Source of the DNA: Symbiodinium sp. CCMP2592
Taxonomy: Eukaryota > Sar > Dinophyceae > Suessiales > Symbiodiniaceae
NCBI GenBank assembly: GCA_905221615.1
Contig: CAJNDT010005556.1
Span: 1,726,691-1,790,690, forward strand
Reading direction: 5' to 3'
Length of the DNA stretch: 64,000 bases
The notes beneath the pieces are model-generated. The model had not been told where the DNA came from, made no database searches, and was given only the letters and a program-made list of their open reading frames with translations. Every line of letters starts with the position of its first letter. Within the stretch, counting starts at the first letter, position 1. This document shows positions 20,501 through 32,500 of the stretch, in pieces. The position numbers were made by a program, and so were the translations under genes.

Positions 20501-23500
20501 CCTCAAGCCCCTTCTTGGTCCTCCCAAATGCAAAGCTAGGACACACAAAGGACTCCCCTTAGTCCTTACAGCCAACGGCACTCCGGCCACTACTACAGAG
20601 GAGGTCGAAGACACATGGGTGCAGCACTTTGCAGGCATCGAGGACGGCCGCAAAGTCCAACCTGCTCAACTTGCAGCCTCCTGCATGTCCATACAAAGCG
20701 GTCGGGACCTGGAGCTGATCTCCTTCAACAGGGATGACATCCCGAGTCGGATCGAGCTTGAAGCTGCGCTCAGGGCGACCTCGACAGGCCGAGCATCAGG
20801 CCTTGATGGAGTCCCCGGGGAGGCCCTTCACTGTGCAGTTGCGGCGGCGTCGGAGGCTCTGTATCCGTTGCTGCTCAAAACTAGCCTACGGTTGGCCGAA
20901 CCGGTGCAGTTCAAAGGGGGCAGCCTAGAGGCTGCCTGGAAAGGCAAAGGCTCGCCGGCAGTCTGCGCCTCCCACAGAGGCATCCTCATCTCAGCAGTCA
21001 CAGGAAAGGCCTTCCACCGTCTGCTCCGATCCCGATGTGTTGGACCGCTGACATCGGTCACCTCTCCTCTGCAGCTAGGAGGACTCCCCTCCTGCCCAGT
21101 GACAGCTGTCTCTCATTCGGTTCGTCTCTTTGTCGCTGCGGCTCGAGCCCATAAGCAATCGTTTGCTGTCCTGTTTTTGGATCTCCAGGAAGCATTTTAT
21201 CGAGTTTGCAGACCCTTGCTCACCGGTGCGCAGCTGAGTGATGAGGCCATTGCAAAAGTAGCAGCTACCATCCGGCTGCCACATGGAGTGTTACACGAGC
21301 TCCATCTGCACTTAACAGGGTCTTCGGTCTTTGCGGGTAGTGGGGCCAGCTCCTGGCTGTCCGGCGCCATGAGTGAGGTTCTAGAGGCTACCTGGTTCCG
21401 CTTCAAAGCAGGCCCCTCCCTAGTGCAAACTGGTATCGGAAGCCGTCCAGGCGACAATTGTGCCGATATCATCTTCTCTTTCCTCTTCTCCAAAGTGCTT
21501 CAAGAGCTATCCAAGGATATGGCTGCCAGGGGATGCACGACCCAATTGCCATATCACGATTCCATGCGTGATGACATCTTCAAGTCGGGAGCTGGGTCTC
21601 CGCATTCGATTGATATCTTCGATGCTACTTGGATGGATGATCTCGCACTTATGATGCTGTCCGACTCAGCCGAGTCCATCGTTACCAAAGCTGGGCATGT
21701 AACGGGCTTGCTGGTTGACGCTTGCTTGTCTCGGGCACTCCTACCCAACCTTGCCCGGGGCAAGACAGAGCTCATTATCGTGCCCTCAGGGACTGGCTCA
21801 AAAGGCGTCCGTGCTGGCCTTTTTCGGGACAAGGATCCCTCCATCGCGATCCCCTCAAGACTGTGGCCTGGTGCCAGAGTGAGAGTGGTCAACTCCTACC
21901 GACATTTAGGAGGTACAATCCACTTCACGGGAGACCTATCAAGAGAGGTCAGGTCCAGGGTTGCACTTGCACATGAAGCCTTCCAGAAGAGAAAGCGCCA
22001 TATCTTCGGGTCTCCCACTGTCCCCAAGGCGGCAAAGGCCACCCTGTATAACTCTCTTATCCTCTCCGTGCTCCTCCATGGGGCCGGTACCTGGCCTGGG
22101 CTCAGCGCGGCAGCGCTCTCCTCCCTGAGCTCTGCTTACGAGAGGATGGCCTGTCACATGTGCCGGCCACACTGGGACTTCGATCAAGCCCTTCATGCCG
22201 GTCGAGATCAGGTCCTTGCTTATCTGGGACTTCCTTCCGTTGCGGTCCTTCTGCACATCCACCGCCTCCGGCATCTGCTGCTCTTTGTCCGTTTGCAGCT
22301 TGATCAGCTTTGGGCCCTCGCACACTGGGAAACTGAGTGGCTCGCCACTGTTCGTTTGTCCCTTGCATGGCTTTGGGACCTTGTCCGAACCTCTAAGGAT
22401 ACGAGACCCTGGGAGGACATCTGGCCGGAGTGGCTTCAATTGCTACATAAGTCCCCCGGCAAGTGGAAGAGCCTGCTCAAAAGAGCACAGGCCAGAGCTG
22501 TCCACATCGAGGCATGGCAGGCTGCATACCACAGACACTGCGCGCTCCTTGTCCACCAGCTTCAACGTCACGGAGCCATTTCTTACGGCCCAACGTTGGA
22601 TCAACAGGATCAGGTACACTGCTGCGCGCTTTGCCGCACCACCTTCTCCACCCGACAGAAGTGGTCGGTGCACGCCTTCAAGTGTCATGGAAGGCGTATG
22701 GCAGGGAGAGGCATTCTCCCGGGACTACAGTGCCAAGCATGCCTCCGTACCTACCCCAGTAATGTCAGACTCTGCCGGCACCTTCGGTATTCCCTCCCTT
22801 GTCGTGCAAAGCTATTATCCCTGGGCTACTCCTGCAGTGTTGAACCCGGCGTCGGACATCGCAAAGATGACGACAAGGCCGCTGGTTTATGCCCAGCTTT
22901 GTCTGGGAGTGGACCACTCCAGTTGTTCCCACAGCTTCCGGATGTTCACCAGGAGGTCTGCCCTGTCGCTGAAGTGTGGGACTGTTTGGGGCTTATCGAA
23001 TTCGATGGCCCTGTAACGGACCTTTCGGATGAAGAGCTGTGGGATCGATTGCGCCTGTCGTTCTCTTGTGTCTGCGCATCGACAGATCGCCTTAGGGCGA
23101 CGGCCTTGTCTTGGGCCGAGTTTCTTCACGCCACGGGCGGCAGCACCCGACTCGTAGACTGTGCGGAGTGGATCAGTACGACCGACATCGTTGCCTGGCT
23201 TGTCCCCACGCCCACTGTCCGCTAGTCCATGTACCGAACCTACCGGGACTCGGTACACATTCTTGGTCTCCTTGACACCTCCCTGATCCAACCGGGAGCC
23301 CCCGGCCCTCTCACCCCGGACCTTGTCTTTATCCGGGTTCACTCTGGGTCGAGGATGTCACCCCTGTCGCTCTGCGACCGCTGCTTTCTCGAGTTCACCT
23401 TTGATGAATGCCTCTTGGATTTCGCCAAGGGGGATCAACCAGCGTTCTTTGATGGCCCTTTTGACGATGTCGCCTTTGCCATTGACCTTACGGGGCTTCC

Positions 23501-26500
23501 ACTCCTCCGGACTTTGCCGTGTTTTGACTCGGGCCTCTCGTATGGTCAGGCGGAACTCGGAAAAGCCATCCTAGGCGCTGACCTCCTTCGCTTCTTCCTG
23601 AGGCTGATTCTCCTACGTGTGCCGGCTATCCTGGTTGTGTCGTCTGCGACAGATCTCTGCATTCAGTCAGTTTCTACACTTGCTGGGATCCGAGCCTCTA
23701 GCATAGGAAAGCACCGCATACTCTCGAATAGCAGCGACCTTCTCGGTCACTTTTGTCTCACCCCAACTTAATTAATGCAAGCCAACGGGCTGCATCCGAA
23801 TCGGAGCATGTGCCCCAAAAGCGAAAAGCGAGAGGTGTTTAGTGGCTTTTGAGTTGGGTGGAGGGTTTAGGGTTTACGGTTTGGGTGTTTACGGATTAGG
23901 ATTTGTGTGCATTTCGCAGCAGCTGAGGTTGTTCTGCAAACAACCCAAGGCACATGCTGCAGTTGCTGTATCATATATCATTCAGTTGCCTTTTGGACTC
24001 AGCACGTTCGGACGTGTTGCTTTTGTATATTCGGGCTTTTCCTGGGAGTGGTGATACGAGCACCGTAGACCTTTGCCTGCAACTGTAGTTCCTGTGCAGG
24101 TCCTGTACTCAGGAAAAAGCGGTAACCAAAGCAGGAATTGTTAAGAGCCCGTATAGAGCCCTAAACCCCAAAGCCCTTCACCCTAAACCCCGTGTGACCG
24201 TATGATTTGCAAATCAACTGAATGACAGGACTGCTTTGGTTTGGAGGTTTAAGATGCCCAGTAGTACCCTTATTCCCTTTTTGTAGTCCTAGGTTCCTTA
24301 TAAAGTTACCAAAAAGAGAGGCCTTTTTTTTCTTAGGTTACTGGGTATCCTAGAGGTTTAAGATCTTCGACAGGGCCCTGGCAGTTTTAGAATTCAGGGC
24401 CTCGCACTGGAGGGATTTGTCCCTAAACCCTACACTACAAAAGTCTAAACCCTAAATCCTAAACCTTTTAGGGATTTCTGGATGAGGGTTTTCGGGTTTA
24501 GGAATAGGAAGTTTACGGCCGAAGAGGATCCTAAAGTACTTATACGGCTTCCTTTAGGGGTTCCTTGAAAGGGTTTATGGTGTTTTCTTAAGGGGTTTAC
24601 GGTTCCTTCATGGGAGATCTCGCCCAGATCATGGCACTGTTTCCTAATGTTGAAACCGTACTTTCTACGATGTAGGTACTTTTAGGACCCTGTAAAGGTA
24701 CCCTCATGGTACCCTTCAAGGAACCCTTCAAGGAAGCTTTATGGTAGCCTGAAAGGAACCCTCGTAGTAACAGTACTCTCCAGGGTTTGAGCGAGTGTGG
24801 ACCAAGTCGGTGCGTCAGGTCTTGGAGTCTGTTTCTGTCTGGTATCCAGACCCCCGGGAGGATCTAGAAATTAGATCCCCTAATTTGGGGCGCCAAACTA
24901 CTAAGGGTACTTGGAGGGGAAGGGGACTTAGTAAGTCGTTTATAAGTAGGGTTACAATTGGGGTAATTCCATTTAGGGTACTTTTAACCCTACTTATAAC
25001 CTACTTACTAAGTGCCCTGCCCCTCCAAGGAAACCCTAAACCCCGTAGATCCCTTTGAGGAAGCCTATAGATCCCTTTAAGGAGCCCTGTACTACTAAGG
25101 GTACTTTATTAATAGGAACCCGGGGTCTGGGTAGGCGCTCGGACATGGGGCTGCAGATCCGTGCATCAGGGGTACTTATAAAGGATCGTGGGACTTAGTA
25201 ACTAGGGTTGCTTAAAGGGTTCCTGAAAAGGGATCCATAGGGGCTCCATAGGGGCTCTATAAGAGGGGTTTTAGGGTACTTAAAGGATCATGGGACTCAG
25301 TAACTAGGGTCATTTAGAGTAAGTTCTGAAGAAACATAAATCTCAGTTTAACATGCAGTCAAACATAGACACTACGAGCGACTCCCATGGGTGACAATCA
25401 TAACGACTTTGGAACTAATGCTCTCTTATTATAATACTTACTATCGGTAATGGGATGCAAACAGGAGCTGAGGTCTATGGGGGCGACTTTTGTCCTAGTC
25501 AGCTGGGAAAGTCATAATTGCTAAGCCCCCACATCCGAGTTGTTGTCAACGACTTGGGGCTAGAGGTTTAGCGAACCGTTTGGCCGCTGACGTCCCAGAA
25601 CAGCAACCACCTGGACTATTTCCGAAAGGAAAAAGGCAGGAAAACAAAGCTGCGGGTTGTCAATGATGGCAACCTCAACCTGACACCCTGCCTTCATTGC
25701 AAACTTGGCATCGGCAAACTATACGTACGCACGTATCCTACGTATCTAAAAGCACCGTTGCGACAGCTTCTGTCAGCTGCGAGCTACCGACTATGGTGTC
25801 TAATGAAGTCCATCTCAAGGCTGCTGGCGAAGGGACACAGCCACATGAGACAGCTGATGCCGATGCTGCTCCAGGTGTGCCTTCATTGCAAATTTGGCAT
25901 CGGCAAACTATACGCACGTATCTGGGCTGCGCAGAGCATGCAAGCTCTGTCTGAAACATGCCTACATGGCTCTGCGCGATGGATGAGCACATGAACCTTT
26001 GTCCGGCCAAGCCACTGGAGGCCCTGGCCCTCCATACTTCATACTATAATTATAACAAGCAACCCCTTCAGGCCCCTATACTAGACACTATACTCATCAG
26101 TGTCGAATGGAAGCCCTATGCCTCTCCGGCATAGGAACTACAGGGCACAGATAAAGACCGTGAGGCAAATCAGGGGTGGCGAGGTTTAGACGTCATCATT
26201 GGGGTTGAGGATTGTCGGTTCAAAGTGTTCCTGCCTTCGAACTTGGCATGCCTTTTGCTGTTGTACAATTTCGGGTTTAGGGTTTAGGGTTGACAAGCTG
26301 TATGCTACTTCAAACCCGCCACAAGCTTCCAAGCCTTAAGAGCCCTAAAGCCCTCAACATCCCACGCTTCTGTTGCTTCGGAGGTGTCTGTGCTTACCTC
26401 AAAGAGGTGGCTGATAGCGACGCCAAGCAGCGTGGGGTCTCTCGCTGAAGTTACAGGGGAAGGACTTACCCGAAAGATCAAAGTACCTACATCCCTACAG

Positions 26501-29500
26501 GTCTATGTACCCAAATAGTAGATTCTTTAGTTCCTATAGGTGCTTTGGGGCCAAAGTATGTACAAGTTGGGTACATGGACCCTTACGGTATGCTAGTAAG
26601 CAAAATCTCCATACAGGAGTTAAGAGTATTTTTGTTGGAAGATTTCCCTCCTACAGGTACTTAGGACTTCATGGCGAAGGGTTTTAAGAACCGAACTGGG
26701 GGAATTTTATCGGGAGCCGACTCCCATACTTGTAGTAGGTATGGACAGTCGTGGGTCGTGTTAAAGGCAGCTGAAGATTTGGATTTGCGATTTGGGCTGT
26801 AATCTCTGAGTTAAGACTAGGAGGTTTTGGCTGTGCAGGGCTTCGAGGGTTTGATGAAGTTCTCCAAACAAGTACGCATACCATCACTAAACTCCTGCAC
26901 CCTAAACCCCACGTTGACGGTTGACGTTTCGGGTAGGGCCTCACCCTAAGGGTCCAAACAAATTGGGGAACCTCAAACTTGAGGGTTCTTGAGACCCCAT
27001 AGAGACCCAAGGACTCTCCCTAGGACATTCCGGACCCTCCTAAGGAGATACGGTTGATGATATAAATCCTGTATGACCTTAAGGACCCTAAACTGTAGGA
27101 ATCATGGTATATTCCTTATTGTGGGTAATGCAGGATTTGTATCCCTAAACCCCAATACCCCATAGATCCCATAAAGGAACCCTTTAAAGGTACCCTTGTA
27201 GCTCCCTTTAAAGGAACCCTAGGATTTATATCATCAACAGTACCTGGACCCTCCGGGTAGGGTTTCGAGCCCAGGGACCCATTGGCCCAGGGGACTTAGT
27301 AAGTAGGTTGGAGGTAGAGTTGTGAGGGCCCGTATAAAGGTACTCTAGGGTTCTAGCATATGGGGCCCTTTTAAGGGTACTATACTTAGAGGCCTGAGGG
27401 ACTTAGTAAGTAGGTTAGAAATAGAGCTACAAGTACCTTACATGGCGTTACCCCAGCTTTTTTCCCTACGTAGAACCGACTTACTAAGTCCCCCCTCCAA
27501 GTAAAGCCTAAACCCCATAGATCCCCTTAAGGAGCCCTATAGATCCCTTTAAAGGGACCCTTAAAGGAGCCCTAGTTACTAAGTCCCATGGTCCTTTAAG
27601 TAGACCCTAAACCCTGAACCCTATAGACCCCTTTAAGGAACCCTATAGATCCCTTTAAAGGATCCTTTGGCCTTCGGAACTGGGATTGAAGGCTTTGGGT
27701 CCACGAGGCCCCGATGAGACAACAATAGCAAAAGACATCATAAGTTTGAGGTTTAGGGTTTAGGGTTTAGGGTGGAGACAACTTAAAGTTAAACCCTTAA
27801 GCCCTAATCCCCAAAGCCTAAAACCCTAAACAGTTCGGAGAGTTGTGGGCTTAGGGTTGAAGCTTGAAGTCTTGGGGCTTAGGGTGCACCAGCAAAGCAA
27901 AGCCAAAACGAACATGTGCCCGCGAGCAAGAAAGACAGCATCTCAATAGAAACCCCAGGAAAGAGTGGCCACCCTGAGTAATGTAGGAACCTGATTAAGA
28001 AACTTTGTGCCCGTATTAGGGCTCCTTACATGAATCCTACTCTTTTGGTGTTATGGGGCCAGGGTTTCTTAATCAGGTTCCTAACAATAATTTCCAATCA
28101 CGAACCCCTTTAGACCCTAAAGCTAGGAGCTTTCAAAAATTGAGCCAAACCCCATGGAACCTGACATGACAATGAAGCGCTCCGAATCCCGGAAACCTGA
28201 AACCATCTATGAAAGCCTTAAACGCAAGGTATGCATCGGTTTTGACCACCGCGCCGGAGGTGGACACCTGGTGCAAAGACAATGACTACCTTCAGCGCTC
28301 AGAAAGCCAGGGTTTAAGTTTTCTTGATTTAGGCTTCAAGGGGCTTAGACTTAGAGTTCAGCGTTTTGGGGTAAAGGCTGTTGCGGTCAGAAGGTTTTGC
28401 AGCAGAGGGGTTGGTCCTAAACCCTAAACCCTGTATAAACCGTAAAAGGACTAACTTCTCTTTCGGTTAGGATCTCCTCGAGAGGAAGGAAGCGTGTTTC
28501 CGAGGATTGGACCATGGAAAAGGGGAGTATGATGCAGAACCAAATCCTACTCCATAGCTATATCGGCTTCTGGCCCTAAAGCCAAAACCCTAAACTTATA
28601 AACCCTAAACCCTCAACCCTAAGCCCAAGGCTGCAACTCCAGAAGTTTCGCCGATTGTGCGGCGCGCATTTTCTTGGAGGAAGGCGGGGCACTTCTCAGA
28701 TCCAGCGACTGCAAAAGACTCGCCCAAAAAGGTATCCGAATCTCTATAGATCGCACTATTCTCCGATATATATATATATGTATATATAGATAGATAGATA
28801 GATAGTTGATCGAATTGAACCTGAAGAAGTAGAAGTTCTAGACTCTGAACTGCAGATCATGACAGGAGCTTTGTCGGGTTTACTGTACATCAGTTTCCCA
28901 CGTCGTGGTTCGTGACTGCACGTTAGGACTTACCCTAAACCCTAAACCCTAAACCCTAAACCGTGTGTTTTTGTCATCTTGTCCAACTACATGTGTGAGA
29001 AAGCTTGCAACGAGTTTCTTGTCTAGTGGGGATTATCCTTGCGGGCTCTGCTCGCCAGTGCTTCACATGTTTATGCTAAAGGGGGAGCGAGAGGGATCGA
29101 GGTTTTCTGCATGGGAGATTATGTGATTAGCTGCACAGTGCGCGATCCGCCATAGCTTTCTCTCAACGACCCCGAACCCGGATTCTTCCAGCGAAGCATC
29201 GTGCTCTTGCATTCAGGCTTTACGGTGTACCTCTACCGCGACTTCGTTGCTACTCCCATGGTGCCTTCGTGAACCACCTAGAGGGCCATACACAACACTA
29301 TATTTTGTCTTGTTAACAGATCCTAACCATAAGACTCGCGGCTACCCGGTGCCAGAAAACAGCGCAGGATACTTCCTGTCGGGAAGAGTATCAATTTCGT
29401 CCATGGCTTTCACCATGCCGCGCCGCCTGAAGACAAATACTTGAAACCTACATGCGTTGAACAATTCGATCTGAAAGCTTCAGATTCCAGGATTACTTCA

Positions 29501-32500
29501 CCCAAAGGGTCCAAGTGCTGCTGGTGTAGTATATGCAGTATATGCTTTGCAGGCCCAAATATCTACTAGGTACCTCTTACATTGGTACTTGGACCCTTTG
29601 GGTCAACATCGTGCAATTGAGGCGCACAGACCCAACGCTCTTGAGTAGGTCGAAAGTACCAGCATGTAGCTGCAGAAAGCACATCTCTCCCATGTCCTGG
29701 CAGTGTCACTTGAGACCTGCGGCCGGATCGTTCAAGACATAGTTAATCCAATCGCAGGGAATACATGCATGCAGTCATACTCACATAGATACATAGCATA
29801 CTTATAAATGCACAGATATGTGAACACATGCATTCATACATGCATACATACACATTAGATGTGCATGCATGCATTCATGCGTGCAAGCACTAGTGGAGCA
29901 TTTATCCATGCATCCATGCACGGTTGCATCTTGTATGCTTGCATGCATACATAAATACATACATACATACATACATACATACTCGCAGCAGACATAGATA
30001 CGTACGTACGTACATGCAGACATGGACATACATACATATATATATATATATACGTGTACTTAGCATACAGGCTTTGATTAATGTCATACTTCACTTAACT
30101 CTTCAAGGTGCCCTGGTGCATGGAGCAGCGGAGATGTGTCGCCGGCGGCTTCGAAGACAATCCAATAACATAAAGGGAACTCCAGAAAGGGCTTACCTTA
30201 TAGGATCCTAATTATATATTTGGTTAAACCAAAAAGGGAACTACAATGGAGACTAAAGGGAACTCCAGAAAGTTGGAATATGGATTAATGGTAGGATCCC
30301 CTATAGTTTACCTTAAAGGGGTTACGATAATGATATTCCAACTTTCTGGCTTCCACTGTAAGGGCAGGAATAAGTATTTCTGTCTCCTTGTTGTTCTTCT
30401 GTAGGGATGCGGCACATATCTCGCAATCCTAACCTACTGTTGTATAATCGTAAAGGCCTCTGAATCATAGAATCTCGTAAAGCTTTTAGTGCAGCTCCTC
30501 CGGAACTATTCAACGAGCCGCCCTCAAAATGTTCTACTCGGCCCGGATTACTGTATTTGACTCTATATCTGATAAAGCCATTATATTCGGCCGTGGAGTT
30601 CGAAGTGCGGAGGCTGGAGTTTACATGTTACAATTGCCGTAAACGCTAAACTAAACCCTCAACTCCAAGCCCAATGCCAGCCGAGGCATCATGATCACTG
30701 CCTCCCACAATCCCAAAGCGGATAACGGCACTTTGGTCCTGCAAAGATTCCTTTTGTGTTGCATGGGCTTACGGCTTGCAGGGTGTTCTCTGTGATCTCC
30801 AAACCTCAAACTCTAAATTCCTAATCTCTAAACTCTAAACCCTGATGGGCTGTCCCAAAAACACGACATGCAAAATCCCAAAAGCCCAACACTGCTGCGG
30901 GTCCTCAGGCTTTCGCTCCCAAGCCCTAACCCCCATCCCGAAGCCCACGTCATAGGAGGCCAAAAGGGGTTCTAGCCTATGGGGGTTTAGTAGGGATTAG
31001 GGTTTAGGGTTTAGGGTTTAGGGTTTAGGGTTTAGGGTTTAGGGTTTAGGGTAATAGGGTTCATATTCAGGAATCCCTACCCCAAGAATCTTAAACCCCC
31101 ACTTTTGGCCTCCCATCACCACGGCCTGCCGGCCCGAAAGCGTGACAACGACCCAACTAGGCCCCGCCGTTCGGATCCTGCACAGACGAAAAGTCGAAAA
31201 ATATTGGGTTTAGGGTTCGGAGTTTCCTCTGGGCCTAACCCAGAGGGGAAAAGGAGGGACCTTTTATGGGGACCCCTACCCTATAATGGGCTATATACTG
31301 GGTATACCATAGCTATATTAAGGGTATATACCTAGGGGTCCTTATTAAGGTTCCCTCCTTTTACCCTTGGATACACGACAAACATGTCAGAGAACCCGAA
31401 AACAGTAAGACATGGCTTTCTCAGGCCCTAATATGATAGTTCAGCTGCGGCACTTGAGCCCTTGCACACTGTACTGCTTAAGCCCAGTCTACGAAACCCA
31501 AGGGTCCGTTGACGATTCATATATGTACGGTAAACAAGACATAGACTCACAGCCGGGTACGTCAGCAGTAGGGATCCTGTAAGGATTCCGCCATGGCTTT
31601 GAGTTTTTGAAAGTGTTCATCCCAGCCTTCCCAGATCCTAAAGTCTAGACTCTAAACCCTCGTCCATGAGGTAAATTATCCTAAAACCCTAAACCCTAAA
31701 AGCCCTAAACCCTAAAAACACTAAGCCCTAAACCCCAAAACCGACAGCCTTAAACCCCGAGCCCTTAGCCTGTGAGCTGATTCCCTCAACCCTGAACCCT
31801 ACATCGAGGGTCCTACCCTACCCTTTCAGGGCAATGGCCTATTTTTCTACAAACCATAAAACTATATAGGTACCAAAAGAAAAGAGGTTAGGGTGTGACC
31901 CTACACTAAACAGTCCTAGGCTACAAGCTTTACTGGAGCAATGCTGCGCAAATCATTCCGCCTCATGATGCCAAGAAGCGCGGCTGATTTAGGCTTCTGT
32001 GGTTTCCAGGTCCTTGAGGGTGCAGGATTCTAGGGGGGGTTTAGGGTTTAGAGTTTAGGGTTTAGGGGTTTAGGGTTTAGGGTTTAAGGTTCAGGGGTTT
32101 AGGGTTTAGGGTTTAGTGGGTGTCAGATTTTGGGTTCTGTTGAAAATTTATGGTGTTGAGGCTGATTGTAGCCATAAGCTCAAGCCGTAGATTTCCGTCT
32201 GGGCTCTGGGTTTAGCGGATAGGTTCAAGGGGTTTAGGGTTTAGGGGGATAGTTTAGAGCGGTTTAGGGCTTCAGCTAGGGGTTTGAAGCATGTACCAGT
32301 AAAGTAATGGTTGCACCGAAGGTGTTCCTAGATTGTCAGTTCAAGGCCAATGTATATAACTAGGTAGATGGACCCTGAGTGAAAGCAAAGTGATACCTAT
32401 TTGCCTATGGGAATGTTACCTTCAGCTGCTTATCCCCAAACCCTAAGCTATCGGCACCGGCTCTGCAGCTACCAACCAACCCCAAACTTCAACCCAAAAC

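Larger units (their letters stand above)
16510..23847 (+). mobile_element. LINE-type non-LTR retrotransposon with 14-bp target duplication
   Basis: The element proper is 16524-23833. The 14-bp sequence GGTGTTTAGTGGCT occurs at both edges (16510-16523 and 23834-23847), as expected of target-primed insertion. The element ends in AAAAGCGAAAAGCGAGA rather than poly(A). It has the same orientation as the host gene and sits only 80 bp upstream of exon 7. The long uninterrupted ORF and intact duplication suggest a recent insertion. Because the reading frame runs across the 5' edge with no early ATG, the copy is probably 5'-truncated, or its true start lacks an AUG. Confidence 0.9.

Noticed and set aside
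16912..23342. Many frames on both strands inside the LINE (up to 273 codons)
   Set aside because: Shadows of the long polyprotein frame, which carries all recognisable motifs.
29802..30211. Overlapping frames of 60-95 codons on both strands
   Set aside because: They are translations of CATA/TACG microsatellite (repeating Tyr, Ile, His, Met, Cys) and carry no gene signal.
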